From Hexactinellida sp. DTS-2022 (lineage: Eukaryota > Porifera > Hexactinellida): a DNA stretch of 64,000 nucleotides. The first letter of the stretch is position 1, and each line of letters begins with the position of its first letter. Positions 21,782-33,545 of the stretch are shown here, piece by piece. The position numbers and the translations under genes were made by a program. Below the pieces are notes generated by a model that was not told the DNA's origin, did no database searches, and was given only the letters and a program-made list of their open reading frames with translations. The DNA lies in the NCBI GenBank assembly GCA_028753945.1, contig JAPNXP010000008.1, positions 620,001-684,000 of the forward strand. Reading direction: 5' to 3'.

Positions 21782-23462
21782 TTTTGTTATGTCATTTACT
21801 AATAATATTGCTCTATATGGCGTTGTTAAACTATCCCAATAGATAATTGAAGGAAGAATTACTGTTGGGAAAAATCTGTTCTAACTATTACATGTAATCT
21901 CTTTTTATGAAGCAATGTATGGCATGAGTAAATTTGGGCGATTTTGGCAATTGTTGTGCCAAAATCGTGTCGGGTTACTTACAAACTTTTCTATTATTAT
22001 TTACTCTATTGGGCATTAACTTTGGAAAAGTAGTTTACATCAGTATCTTATTGTAGAAATTAGTGATGTAATCATTGGGAATATTTTTGTGGACGAGTAA
22101 TGAATGGTATTTTTGTGGAAGGAGTAATGAATGGTTGTTGCAAACAAGGAATACAAATGACATTGCGATTAGTATTTCAACTACTAGGCAGTATTCTCAC
22201 TTTGGTGTTGGTTCATTTTGTGTCATGGAAAGCCATAGCCATTTTGGTAATTTTCTCAACTGCTAATATGTGTGTCACTTTAATTGCAGTTTTTATCCTT
22301 TCTTGCAGTAAATGGGAGGATATTGCCCTTTATGTTGGGAGAAATACCAACTCAAACTCAGACGAACAATCTGAACAAAATCAAGAGGTTCTTATGATTG
22401 ATGGATGTTGTAAAAATCTAACATTCAAAACATACTTATTGGTTTGGTATTTAATTTGTATTGCTACAGGCATTGTTATTTTTACAGTTATATTTATTCG
22501 ATCTGTTGATCGTTAATTTTGTTATGTCATTTACTAATATATATTGCTCTATATGGCGTTGTTAAACTAATCCAATAGATAATTGAAGGAAGAATTACTC
22601 TTGGGAAAAATCTGTTCTAACTATTACATGTAATCTCTTTTTATGAAGCAATGTATGGCATGAGTAAATTTGGGCGATTTTGGCAATTGGTGTGCCAAAA
22701 TCGTGTCGGGTTACTTACAAACTTTTCTATTGATATTTCGTCTATTGGGCATTAACTTTGGAAAAAGTAGTTTACATCAGTATCTTATTGTAGAAATTAG
22801 TGATGTAATCAATGGGAATATTTTTGTGGACATTCTCTGTTTAAAATTTAGCTGGCAAAATATTTATGCACACTTTGCTTTAAGTTGCGTTCTACATACT
22901 GTGTGGGATAAATAGATAGATAAAGAGTTAGAAATTATTATTGAGAGACTGTATCTTTTAAAGTATTTTTATACGACTGGGTTATATTTTATCCAGAAAT
23001 AATTTTTTTGCTTCTAGGGAAAAGGATTTTGAGAATTGTATCTGGCTTCAAAGAATTAAGTGAAAAAGTGTGGATAATGAAGGAATGGGATATCTATTAG
23101 TATATTCTATCAAATTAGTGTAACAAATTTACATATTGACTTATAATAAAGAATGTCCACAAAAATATTCCCAATGATTACATCACTAATTTCTACAATA
23201 AGATTCTGATGTCAACTACTTTTTCCAAAGTTAATGCCCAATAGACTAAATATCAATAGAAAAGTTTGTAAGTAACCAGACACGATTTTGGCACACCAAT
23301 TGCCAAAATCGCCCAAATTTAGTCATGACATACATTGCTTCATAAAAAGAGATCACACGTAATAATTTGAACGGATTTTTCCCAACAGTAATTCTTCCTT
23401 CAATTATCTATTGGGATAGTTTAACAACACCATAGAGAGCAATATTATTAGTAAATGACATA
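21782..23462. repeat. MATE 3' flank, three copies, one inverted
   Basis: The ~315-bp downstream sequence (attgaaggaagaattact, gggcgattttggcaattg, gggcattaactttgg, gggaatatttttgtgga) occurs at 21782-22085, 22517-22838 and inverted at 23150-23468. The third follows the minus-strand intact gene. The duplicated unit was thus the gene's 3' end plus flank. A unique 300-bp spacer (22840-23148) sits between the inverted copies. Confidence 0.9.
22088..22516 (+). pseudogene. MATE gene relic, 3' third only
   Basis: An open frame from about 22124 (GVMNGCCKQGIQMTLRLVFQ) to the stop at 22514-22516 copies the last ~130 codons of MATE gene 2 with few changes, but the first 380 codons are missing. The junction near 22085-22125 repeats 'atttttgtgga' and 'gtaatgaatgg', a sign of the break point. 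It probably makes no transporter. Confidence 0.9.
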
Positions 23463-23468
23463 ACAAAA

Positions 23469-25001
23469 TTAACGAGCAACAGATTGAATAAATATAACTG
23501 TAAAAATAACAATGCCTGTAGCAATACAAATTAAATACCAAACCAATACGTATGTTTTGAATGTTAGATTTTTACAACATCCATCAATCATAAGAACCTC
23601 TTTATTTTGTTCAGATTGTTCGTCTGAGTTTGAGTTGGTATTTCTCCCAACATAAAGGGCAATATCCTCCCATTTACTGCAAGAAAGGATAAAAACTGCA
23701 ATTAATGTGACACACATATTAGCAGTTGAGTATATTACCAAAATGGCTATGGCTTTCCATGACACAAAATGAACCAACACCAAAGTGAGAATACTGCCTA
23801 GTAGTTGAAATACAAATCGCAATGTCATTTGTATTCCTTGTTTGCAACAACCATTCATTACTCCTTGTATGATTAAGTCAATGTCAGTGTTTAATATAAC
23901 GGATAATATCCGAAGATTCCATGCTAACTCCTCAGCAAAGGTGTTATCTGTGGTGAATAAATGACTCAATGGTTCACTAATTCCAAATAATAATATACTT
24001 AATAGACCCAATAATATTTCAACAACTATTGTAACCACGAATGTAGATCTTCTAGCTTTCTTGGGTTCATTTGTACCAAACAAATTGCCAATACGAACTG
24101 TAATCGCACTGGAGAATCCCATTCCAGCGAGAGAAAGCACCCACCAAATTGAAAATAGAATTGAGTATATAGCTAGTTGTCTTTTATCATGAGCCATTAT
24201 ACCAATGAATAATATTGGATAAATAGCCGAAGGAATTACAAGCATTAACATCTGAGATAAAGGAATAATCGCATACTTAGCTGTATGCAACCAGTTGGTG
24301 ATATATTCAATAGTCCACTTCTGTGCTATAGCAGTGTGCACATGGGAGAGCTGTATGTGTGCGAATACTAATAGTGCAACTAAGTAGTTACTGATGACGT
24401 AACCAGCAGCTGCTCCTTCAATATTCGTGTTGTATCGGAATATCAGAATATACTGTATTACTCCATTCAAAATGTTCCCAATTATAAGATACAACGCAGG
24501 ACCCCACACTATGTTCAACGACTGAAGGAAACGAATACCAATTTTATAGTACAAATAGGCAGGATAGCCGAAACATAGAACATCTGTGAAGCTACCAGTG
24601 TACTGAGCCAATTCCCAATCTTGGAATAGGAAGTAGACGATAGGACGGACACTAATGAAGACTGTGAATACTGGAAAGCAAGTGAGAGCTGCCATGAATA
24701 GAGCTCTGTAGAAGTACAATCCCACTAGTTTGTACTGTTTTGCTCCATATGCCTGTGAGCATAGGATATTCACATATGCTCCAAATCCCTCTGCAATTAC
24801 GAATGCCATCATGCTATTCACTGTTTGACCAATAAAGAGAGCACTTAGCATTAACGCTATATTGTTACCTGATGCTCGTCCAATGAATACATTACTCAGT
24901 TTGATCTGCAATCCCTCCGTAAAACATTCTATCGAGGAAGGTAGTGCCAATACAGTTAAATATAAAATTTCTTCTATAATCCAATTATACATTTTAGCCA
25001 T
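23469..25001 (-). CDS. MATE family multidrug/toxin extrusion transporter 2
   Basis: A single exon of 510 codons. I start at 25001 (MAKMYNW) because it aligns with copy 1; an in-frame ATG at 25058 would add 19 residues of no MATE character. The topology and blocks GAYVNILCSQAYGAKQYK and SSAITVRIGNLFGTNEPKKA are as in copy 1. The two proteins are nearly identical around residues 78-245 and at HDKRQLAIYSILFSIWW, and diverge at the ends and in the membrane segments around 320-360. This copy is the source or sister of the truncated copies at 21.4 and 22.1 kb. Confidence 0.93.
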   Translation of the reverse strand: MAKMYNWIIEEILYLTVLALPSSIECFTEGLQIKLSNVFIGRASGNNIALMLSALFIGQTVNSMMAFVIAEGFGAYVNILCSQAYGAKQYKLVGLYFYRALFMAALTCFPVFTVFISVRPIVYFLFQDWELAQYTGSFTDVLCFGYPAYLYYKIGIRFLQSLNIVWGPALYLIIGNILNGVIQYILIFRYNTNIEGAAAGYVISNYLVALLVFAHIQLSHVHTAIAQKWTIEYITNWLHTAKYAIIPLSQMLMLVIPSAIYPILFIGIMAHDKRQLAIYSILFSIWWVLSLAGMGFSSAITVRIGNLFGTNEPKKARRSTFVVTIVVEILLGLLSILLFGISEPLSHLFTTDNTFAEELAWNLRILSVILNTDIDLIIQGVMNGCCKQGIQMTLRFVFQLLGSILTLVLVHFVSWKAIAILVIYSTANMCVTLIAVFILSCSKWEDIALYVGRNTNSNSDEQSEQNKEVLMIDGCCKNLTFKTYVLVWYLICIATGIVIFTVIFIQSVAR

Positions 25002-25314
25002 TTCTGTATCTTTTTTGGAATCATACATATATATAATGGCAATGAAATATTTATACACAATTTGAATTTCCCATTGAAAATAATTTGTTACTACTGGAGA
25101 TTCTTATCGAATACCATAATATGTCTATCGTATTTAATATAAAGCATCATGATGTAAACACATATTCACTTAAAACCAATCAAATAACAGTCATGCCAGT
25201 ATAGTTTATGTAATAAGTTCTATAGTATCAGTATACTATAGCGTAATTACAATATGGAGAATATGGCTGATTTATATAAATAATCGTTAATAAAACCTAG
25301 AGTTGGTTAGCAAC
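25002..25314. other. Upstream region of MATE gene 2
   Basis: AT-rich and without clear motifs. It does not resemble the region upstream of copy 1, so the two genes may be regulated differently. Confidence 0.45.
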
Positions 25315-25827
25315 CAGTGTTGTAAATCAAATCAAATATTTGATTTGATTTGATTTGATTTAAGAGAATTTGAATTCTCAAATGATTTGATTTGATTTGA
25401 TTTGAAATTATTTGAATCCTCAAATGATTTGATTTGATTTGATTTGAAAATATTTCAAATCATTTTCAAATCATTTTCGAATCATTTTTCAGATCATTTT
25501 CAAATAATATTCGGTAAATCATTTTCAAATCGAATCCAAATCGCTTTAGTATATTTCACGTCATCTTCAATTCAATTTCAAATATATAAGATCATTTTCA
25601 AAATTTCTATACGTTTTGACAGTGATTCAGAAATGATTTGAAAGTTTCAAATATTTCAAATATTTGATTTGATTTGATTTGAAATTATTTGAAATTTCAA
25701 ATATTAGATTTGATTTGATTTGAAATGATTTGAAATCTCAAATGATTTGAAATGATTTGATTTGAAATAATTTTAAATCTAAAATGATTTGATTTGAGAA
25801 AAAAAAAATGATTTATTTACAACCCTG
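25315..25827. mobile_element. hAT-like element made of 'gatttgattt' repeats
   Basis: Starts cagtgttgtaaatcaaatc and ends in the inverse, atttatttacaaccctg. The inside is nearly all the 5-mer TTTGA/TCAAA in runs. The same cagggttg/caaccctg ends occur at 44197 and 63760. The flanks (ttagcaac, ttaaaatagcaac) are similar but not an exact 8-bp duplication. Confidence 0.75.
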
Positions 25828-26742
25828 TTAAAATAGCAACCTATTCATTTTAATTGATATATAGAAAGAACATCCTTAGGAGAATACAACCTCTATATTT
25901 TCAATTGATAATTCGAATTCTAAAAGAGTCACTGGATAAGAACACAAATTTCGATTTAACTGACGAACGAAAACGAAATTGAGTAATCTGCACATCTCCA
26001 GGAAATTCTCTATCTTCTATCAAAATTTGAAATCTCCATTCCCAATGGTCTAGTCAGGACATCGCGTACGGCCGGCCGGAAGTCCGACAGAGGTAAATTT
26101 AGAACTGTGCATCTTATAGTATAATACTATAGTATGACCCTACTATAACGTTTTTTACTAGAAGAAGCACACTAAAAACTATAAAGATGCAAGCTTATGC
26201 AATATTTGTGGTTGTGTGAAGAATAAAATCAAAAATTACAGCTGTGCCGACAGCATTTTCCAAAGTTTTAAATTATATACAAAAGTGCATGATTAATGTT
26301 GCAAGCGGCTGGACTAACAGAGACGCTTCCAATTTGTTTATAGGGGTTATCGAGTGTGCTGAATTCAAATATTGTAGGGAAATTCAATTCAGATTAATAG
26401 TTATTCCAAACTGTACATTAAAATTGGTGTATTAATAACTTAAAAATTATTGACACAAATTAGTTAAATATCAATAATCTCAGAGACAAACTACCATTTT
26501 ATCAATCGATCATTATGCCACGTAACACCTTTACAGTCTTAATACCTTGAGGTGATGATGACATCGTCAAAAAAAATGTATTTTTACAATTTTGTGAATT
26601 CGATATTTCGAATGTGTTGATTATGCTGACTCATCAGTCATCACCTATTATTTTCATACGGAAACTAGAATACGACACTAAGGGTCCTACCTCCGAAACA
26701 CCTTTTTGATATGGTTTAAAATCTAAGTGATAATGAAATTAC

Positions 26743-26899
26743 AAAAATCTAAAATTACAGCTGTGCCGATAGCATTTTCATTTGGAGGCACTATCAATCA
26801 AGCCTACCACAAAATATATTAGGAGCGTATTTACAAATGGCTGTATAATACACTGCCTCCAAAGGAACATGCTGTCACACAGCTGTGATTGTATTTGGT
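26743..26899. mobile_element. Palindrome P copy interrupted by a family D end
   Basis: The left arm (aaaatctaaaattacagc, tttggaggcactatcaatca) and right arm (gcctccaaaggaacatgctg, acagctgtgattgtattt) are separated by 26818-26858. That insert ends aggagcgtatttacaaatgg / ctgtataatacact, the conserved right end of the family D hAT. A 5'-truncated D copy therefore inserted in or recombined with P. Confidence 0.75.
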
Positions 26900-26944
26900 T
26901 TAAAATGGATAATAATATTAAATTGGAATTGGGATTTTTTAATA

Positions 26945-27164
26945 TCTCGCAATGTTTCGTCTGGATTAACGAGGTTCGAATTAGACAGGGTCATTTTATA
27001 TCTTAAGTTCCATACATGGTTAATACATGTTACGGACTAATATTTATTTTATATAGTATATAAATAAGTAAATGTACTATTTCACTAATCCGAACAACTT
27101 CACTAATCGGAACAGATTCTATTAAAATCGGAACACCTCTGTTAGGGTAAGCGAGGGTGTACTG
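26945..27164. mobile_element. Family L MITE ('aatccgaaca / agcgagggtg')
   Basis: The right end aagcgagggtgtactg precedes TA; the left part has ctggattaacgaggttcg. 'ctaatcggaaca'-like cores repeat three times. Related to 62965-63426. The left end is uncertain. Confidence 0.6.
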
Positions 27165-27562
27165 TATAGGATGTAACGATTGTATGATATTTTAAGGCAT
27201 TTCAAATTATATCAATGTACCGTAAACTGAGGCGACTAAGGCCAATGGGTTTTAGTTTTGTCTAAGGGTTACTAAATTCAGAAAATTATTGAAAATTGTT
27301 CATTTCCACAGGTATTTATTCGGTATTTTGAGACAATGGTGAAATTTATCTTTCACACAAAATCGGAAATATTTCCATAGACAGAATATAAAAACCGTAC
27401 AAAATTCAGTCATCCTTGTATGCTAGGTTAAGAAGTACTACTATAATAAAACAAGTTAACCCTATATCCAAGTAAATACAAATATAGAAATACTCCAGTT
27501 GACTTTCATGAGATACAAATTGAGGATAAATAAATAGAATATAAAGCTAGGAACGAATCAAC

Positions 27563-30500
27563 TCACCAATCAGTTCTAAACAACATTATCCAGTCAAAAA
27601 ATTGTAATCTGTGATAATAAATATTATATGTTAAATATAGTGTTAAGATTGTCATTATAAACGAAAGGGTTGATCGAAGCTTATTTTCACTGAATTGTGA
27701 AAATAACTTTACCATTGTCATAGCGAAGATACTTAAAAGCAAAATGATAACATTTAAAACTTTAAAAAGTAACGAACGGAAAAATCCGCCACCATTTGGT
27801 GCGAACAATTGTGAAGCTGATTCCTGCATATTTGTCCGAACTTCAAGTTCAATTATTTTACGTTGCAATGCATCCTGTCCCTCTTCTAAATCTTGAACAC
27901 GAGCTACTGAATCGTATTGTATTTGTGCTAGCTGCTGTTTCAACTCCTGTACTTCATTCTGATGCATTTCAGTAAAGTCAGTGATCATTAGCTCTATGGT
28001 TAATATGCGATGCTGAAAATCGTTCAATTTCCCTTCCACATCCTAAAGCAAGGGACAAATAATTTGAAATAAAGACAGATTATTGGAATATTTTGTTAAT
28101 ATAAAAAAATTCAAGAGCCATATGGTCCTAATATACCAACTTACGTACATATGCATATGGTTTGTATTAAGTTGAGTTCATTAATTGTGAAGTCACTCTA
28201 TTATTAATTGAATGTTCATTATAAAAGAACCTGATAATATTAATAATTTATATTTCATGTTAATCGAAGTCCATTGATTGAGAATATCCACATAACGGTA
28301 AATATATTTTATAGTAAAAACAACCTAAATGTGCACTTGTTTCTGCCATTTTTAGTAATTACGTACTGTTATATTAAATAGAGTGGAAGTTGTTTGTCAC
28401 AATTAACCTAGAAAATATTTGTTCTTAGAAAATTCAACCAAAAGCACGGAAATAATGAGTTGATTGATAAATTTTTGATAAATTAGATCTCAAAGTATAC
28501 TTGTTTCTCTTTGTCCATAAAAACTACCAAATATTTTAAATCTAAAACTAGATAAGATTTTGGGAAATAAAGCTAAATGTAAATCCTTACAACAAAATAA
28601 ATATATCAGGTTCCCGTTCCCGAAAATTAAACAACCCATCCAAATGTGTAAAAAGAATAATTTCTCACATATGATTACCTCAACAGACTTTCCCAACTGT
28701 GAATGAACACCCTTCACTTCCCTAAACTCGCCCTTAACTCTCTCTAAATCAGATTTAATCGAATCCAAGAATTTCTCCTTATCCTGGGAATGATACACCA
28801 TATTATGCAAATTACGATTCTGCATAAATCTATAATGAGACAAATCCTCGTCAGAATTTGTACTACAAGGTATGAATGAATTTCTATCACTGCCTTTTTC
28901 GCTGTCAGAATTAGCCAGATTTCCTCTCATGTTACCACGAGGGCGTATCATACGTGTCAAGTGTCTATAAGCGTCGCTTTCTTTGAAAACATTTTTAGGT
29001 TTCATCAATAATTCTGTGAATTTAGAGTTATGAGGGAAGTCTGTTTCTGATGTATCGTTTGGTGTACGATTTGATAAATTGTCATCTGAAATTGGTTCCT
29101 GATCATTGGGGGAATTACCTGTGAAGTAAATGCGTGGGTTTTGTTGATCGATCGTGACGTAAAACTCATTGGTAGGAGAGATTAGTGCATCTGCGTGAGA
29201 AACAGTTCTTGAGGGTAAATCGTAATGGTTGTCTCTAAACAATACATCATAAATAAATACATGAATGAATAAATACATGAATCACGAACGAATAAATACA
29301 TGATTGAATAAATACATGATTGAATAAATACATGAATGAATAAATACATGATTGAATAAATAGATACAGTAGAACTCGGTTAGTACATACCCCCTCGGGA
29401 AAGAAAAAATTAGTATGTATAATCCGAGTGGACTGTCTAACCGAGTTGACACTACATAGAGATACATTAGATTGGGAAACCTGAATAAGACCGAATGGAA
29501 TAAGACCGAAAGAAAATCAGTACTGGAATAAGACCGAATGGAATAAGACCGAAAAAAAATCCGTACTGGAATAAGACCGAATGGAATAAGACCGAAAAAA
29601 AATCCGTACTGGAATAAGACCGAAAGAAAGTCCGTACTGGAATAAGACCGGAAAAAAATCAGTACTGGAATAAGACCGAATGGAATAAGACCGAAAAAAA
29701 ATCAGTACTGGAATAAGACCGAATGGAATAAGACCGAAAAAAATCAATACTGGAATCTGACCGAATGGAATAAGACCGAAAAAATATAAGGGCTGCTTTT
29801 CACCCTGATCAATATTAGACACTTAGAAAGGCGAGCGTTTTAACCATTCTCCATAAAAGACAATGAGAGTGGCGAGTGTTTTCTACATGATTAATACAAG
29901 ACACTTAGAAAGGCGAGTGTTTTCTCCATTAATCACTACACACCTTTAGATAGTCGGGTGTTTTCTCAATGATCCATAATTCACGCTTAGAAAGTCGAGG
30001 TTTAACTTTTATTCTTACCAATACATACGTATTTCTAAGCATAGAGCAGCCCTTATATTATTCGGTCTTATTCCAGTACTGATTTTCTTTCGGTCTTATT
30101 CCATTCGGTCTTATACCAGTACGGATTTTTTTCGGTCTTATTCCATTCGGTCTTATTCCAGTTCTAGAAAATCAGATTTTCTGCCTAAATTTTCGGTCTA
30201 ATTCAGTCAACTCATTAGATTGACAAACTTAGTATATACAAGTTAGTACGTACTACGTACTAACCGAGTTCTACTGTAAAAAGATAAATAAATAAATAGC
30301 TACATAAATAGATAAATAAGTAAGAAAACAAACAAACAAACAAACAAATATACAATAATACAGATTACTAACCTCATAGAAGATGTACTTAATCTCATAT
30401 CATCAATGGAATATCTATATTTATTGTCTTTATTATATTTACGATGTGGGACGCGTTTGGTCCTTTCATGCTTAGATTTTGTGTTATTTTGATGACGTAG

Positions 30501-30578
30501 TGTGTTCTCTAAAGATAGATCTGGTACTGAGCTTGGAGAGTAATCTACCATTCTAAATTCAGACCAACAATTCACCAT
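27563..30578 (-). CDS. TMCC-type transmembrane and coiled-coil protein (three exons)
   Basis: Exons 30578-30373, 29234-28679 and 28042-27563 join in frame to 413 codons plus stop. Exon 2 is polar and Ser/Asn-rich, ending in KEKFLDSIKSDLERVKGEFREVKG. Exon 3 opens with a coiled coil (LNDFQHRILTIELMITDFTE, HQNEVQELKQQLAQIQYDSV) followed by two hydrophobic segments near residues 344-365 and 378-396. This order and the TELHQNEI-like block are those of the TMCC1/2/3 family, ER membrane proteins; TMCC1 acts at ER-endosome contacts. I use the first ATG (30578); upstream exons are possible. 'gattg|gtgagt' directly at the stop codon is a strong donor, so a longer isoform may exist. Intron 1 (1.1 kb) is full of nested repeats. 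Confidence 0.82.
29250..29365. repeat. Tandem 'gaataaatacat' repeat in TMCC intron 1
   Basis: About seven units of a 12-16-bp word, taaatacatgattgaa and variants, next to the exon 2 acceptor. The small hydrophobic reading frames here are translations of the repeat. Confidence 0.8.
29475..30212. mobile_element. Foldback element with 'ggaataagaccgaatgg' array, 10-bp TSD
   Basis: It is flanked by cattagattg at 29465-29474 and 30213-30222. The ends ggaaacctgaataagaccga and, inverted, agttgactgaattagaccg match. The left half (29482-29782) is about seven units of ggaataagaccgaatgg plus aaaaaaatcagtactg; the right half (30059-30165) repeats the unit inverted. The 9-10-bp duplication suggests a MULE-type origin, but there is no coding sequence. 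Confidence 0.82.
29783..30059. mobile_element. Small insert with 15-bp inverted ends inside the foldback
   Basis: aatataagggctgct at the left and agcagcccttatatt at the right. The inside has three copies of a ~60-bp word with 'acttagaaaggcgagtgttt'. It may be the foldback's own loop rather than a separate insertion. Confidence 0.6.
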
Positions 30579-32995
30579 TTTAAGGGTAATCTGTATTGAT
30601 ATTCGGGCGTTCACGGTGAATCTCAGAATTGCATAATTTACTACTAGGAATACTCTAGATGAGATAGAGATTGACTTCTATGATTTTTTTTCTTCTTAAT
30701 TTTCAATCAAGATGGTGTTTTTTAATAAAATAAGACGTCGACTTCCTTATATGGGCATGACATTTTTTCAAAATTGTTGAATCTTTTTGAATTTTTGAAC
30801 ATATTATTATGAGAGTATTTCCTCTCAGTAATAATTTTTATTTTATTTATTTTTGCAGAAGAAACGATGCTAAAGGGCATTTTTTCAAAATAATCATAAA
30901 ACGCAGTCGTGCACTAAACTATCGTTATAAAATGTTAGAAGAAAATTTTTTCAATTCTAGTTCAAGGGTCTGAGGATGCATCATGTGTTACCCCAGAGAA
31001 ATTTTTTGACTTTCTGATTATTATTTTTGGTTTTATAAGCATTCTAAGGCTGCGGCCCACGAATTTTTCCGAATTTCAACATCAAAAGAGGTGATAAAAT
31101 TCTACACTGCCATATATTGTTCCCAAAATTAAAAATTTCGGAATCTACAGGTCAAAATATACAGGTTCACGTCAAAAAGTTCAGGAATATGTCAAAAATT
31201 AGGAAATTAGGGGCATAAAAGAATATGAAGGGTATGCAAGTACCCGGTAATCATATATTACTGTGGGAAATTGGACAGCAGAATAATTCTGTTATTCTTC
31301 ATAAAAATGCGCCAGCTTCTTATCTATGCGTAGCATTTGTTTTCAACACTTTTACAATAATATATCATGAGTTATGACCAATTTATGACTATGGTTTTGT
31401 CTGTTTAGTCATATTTTCACACCTCAAGGCCCTCAAATATACAATAAAGTATTATATAAAACACCAATTTGGTAATACAAATATGGAAATAGCATTTGCG
31501 CACAAAATGAGACGTTACACAACACGATCCAATCAATATTCGATAAGTTATGGACTTTTGGGCCACAGAAGGGGGCAAAAAATCTGACATTTCACACCTG
31601 TTGATATTTCAGAAATGCTTTGAGATAAAATGATCATAGGCATTAGAAAATACTGTAAATACCTGACTTTCTATACGTTTATAATACATTTTAGGACTCT
31701 ATGTGTCACACTTTTTAACATGACCATATATGGTAATTTGATGTGCCCAATTTTGATGACGAAGCAAATTTTGTAACTCTTAATCTCTGGACAGCAGAGA
31801 CTAGCTCTAAAATTCTAGTCACATCATGATACTATTTCTTACTCATTGGATAAACTTTTGGGATTATATTATAATTCGAATGATGTGTTCTGATTTCAAA
31901 TGCCCAAATATGGTGGTGTCAAAGTGGCAATATGTTAAAAAGCTGACAAAAATCCATCTTCTGATCCAAATGAGATAGAGCTTAGCTCTAAATTTCTAAA
32001 AATAGTATAATTCAATTTCAAATGACATTATCTATTTTATGCAGTTTAGGAACTCCTTTTCCTCGCACTTTCATATTCTGGACTCAGCCACTTCGACACA
32101 AATTAATTAAATGCTAATTATGAAGGTGTAAAAAAAGACCATTTGGGCATATGGATGTAAAAAAGAGAATTTTTATTCTAGAAAGTCAAACTTTTTTTTA
32201 AAATGCTCAGTATATGTAGGCGCATGTTTTAAAAGCGGGCAGTTTTGGCAATATAATACAAAAAAATTGAATTAGTATACTTTTAATGAAAAATAGTGGT
32301 TTTTTTTTGACCAATTTCACAAAAATGACAATAACATAGAGTAGATTAAAGAAAAAGCATATTTCGGTTCGATTTAAAACATTGAGTAATGACTCAGGTA
32401 TATTTTATAATTGACATGTTTCGCGCTAAAAACTAACATAAAATTTTTTTGTAAATATTTGGCTAGTATGGATTAGGCCTATATTGACATTGTCTAGTTC
32501 ATAACTAAGGATATATACATAGTAGAACTCTAATATTTTCAGGGATATCTTAGATATATTAGTACTATCCAAAAACGCAATAAAAACATTAGGTCGTCGG
32601 GTGTCAAAATATCAGTACAGAGCACCCTTAAGTTTAGCATATACTTTGTAGTTTTCATAAAAGAAGCGTTATGGCAAGGTTATAATAAGCTCTCATTAAA
32701 TAATTCTATAATTTGGAGATATGGGAATAGTTCTGAATAGTTATGACTTAATATTTCAGGATTCATAATTACAATGATTAACTCTTCAATGAAATCAGCT
32801 AGAGCCCAATGCTAAAAATTTAGAAAATCTGTGTTTCGAAAAATGGTTTTAATCAACTCTAATCCAATCAAAAATTGCTTGCATTTATTGTGTAAATGCA
32901 AAAATATCTTAAATATAATCAGCTCTTTGGACACCTACGATAACCCCCCTTGATAAATGAAAAAAATTATCAATGCCAAAATAGTAGGAATAAAA
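30579..32995. other. 2.4 kb without recognisable genes
   Basis: AT-rich, with many T and A runs and stop-dense in all six frames. I see no inverted ends, no array and no protein signature. It may be an old decayed transposon or plain intergenic DNA upstream of the TMCC-type gene. Confidence 0.5.
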
Positions 32996-33046
32996 TCTAA
33001 GATTCCGTGACCAACCTCTGGCAAGTTAAGTTTTATGCCTGATTCT

Positions 33047-33525
33047 CAGGGGTGGTGAATCTGCTGTTAACAGCCATTTTGGCTGTTTGCTGTTAACAGC
33101 TAACTATTTGCTGTTTGCTGTTAACAGCTAACTATTTGCTGTTTGCTGTTAACAGCTAACTATTTGCTGTTAACAGCTAAGAATTCGTCCCCAATTGGCA
33201 TTAAACCTTAACTGCATTTAAGTCGCCTTTAAGTTCCTAATTAACGGCAATTTAAGCTGTTAACAACCCAATTTAAGCTGTTAACAGCCAATTCTAGCTG
33301 TTAACAGCCAATTCTAGTTGTTAAAGTTATACTCAAAAATGTTTAAATTCGAATTGAATTATACAGTATATCGTATTTAACTAAATGGTTATATAATAAT
33401 ATTTTCATGATTATTGGTTAGATCATATAACAATATTTCAATTATTGCATTGGTCAGCAACTAGCTGTTATCAGCTTCGATTTTCATTTGCTGTTAACAG
33501 CTTGGCTGTTTCCATCCCTGCGACA
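33047..33525. mobile_element. hAT-type element rich in 'gctgttaacagc'
   Basis: Begins caggggtggtgaatctgc, ends with tttccatccctg plus cgaca. The flanks ctgattct (33039-33046) and gtgattct (33526-33533) differ at one base. The uninterrupted sequence in the opposite foldback arm carries this word once. The palindromic GCTGTTAACAGC occurs about ten times. Confidence 0.85.
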
Positions 33526-33545
33526 GTGATTCTGATACTTTAGGG

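Larger units (their letters stand above)
25828..27562. other. Gene-free region with MITE relics
   Basis: No gene. 26228-26262 is one arm of palindrome P. 26400-26600 resembles the area around 2450-2600 (aataccttgaggtgatgatgacat). The two MITEs at 26743 and 26945 are entered separately. The rest is unassigned. Confidence 0.5.
29367..30276. mobile_element. Family M MITE ('aactcggttagtac') carrying a nested foldback
   Basis: Begins cagtagaactcggttagtac and ends gtactaaccgagttctactg with TA on both sides. The only sequence of its own is about 100 bp on the left and 60 bp on the right; the rest is the insertion at 29475-30212. A relative is at 41135-41748. Confidence 0.9.

Noticed and set aside
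22670-22915. 81-codon frame downstream of the truncated MATE copy
   Set aside because: It lies in the duplicated MATE 3' flank; the sister copies are not open in the same frame.
29517-29822. 101-codon minus-strand frame with repeated FGLIPFG-like words
   Set aside because: It reads through the 43-bp transposon array; periodicity comes from the DNA repeat, not from a protein.
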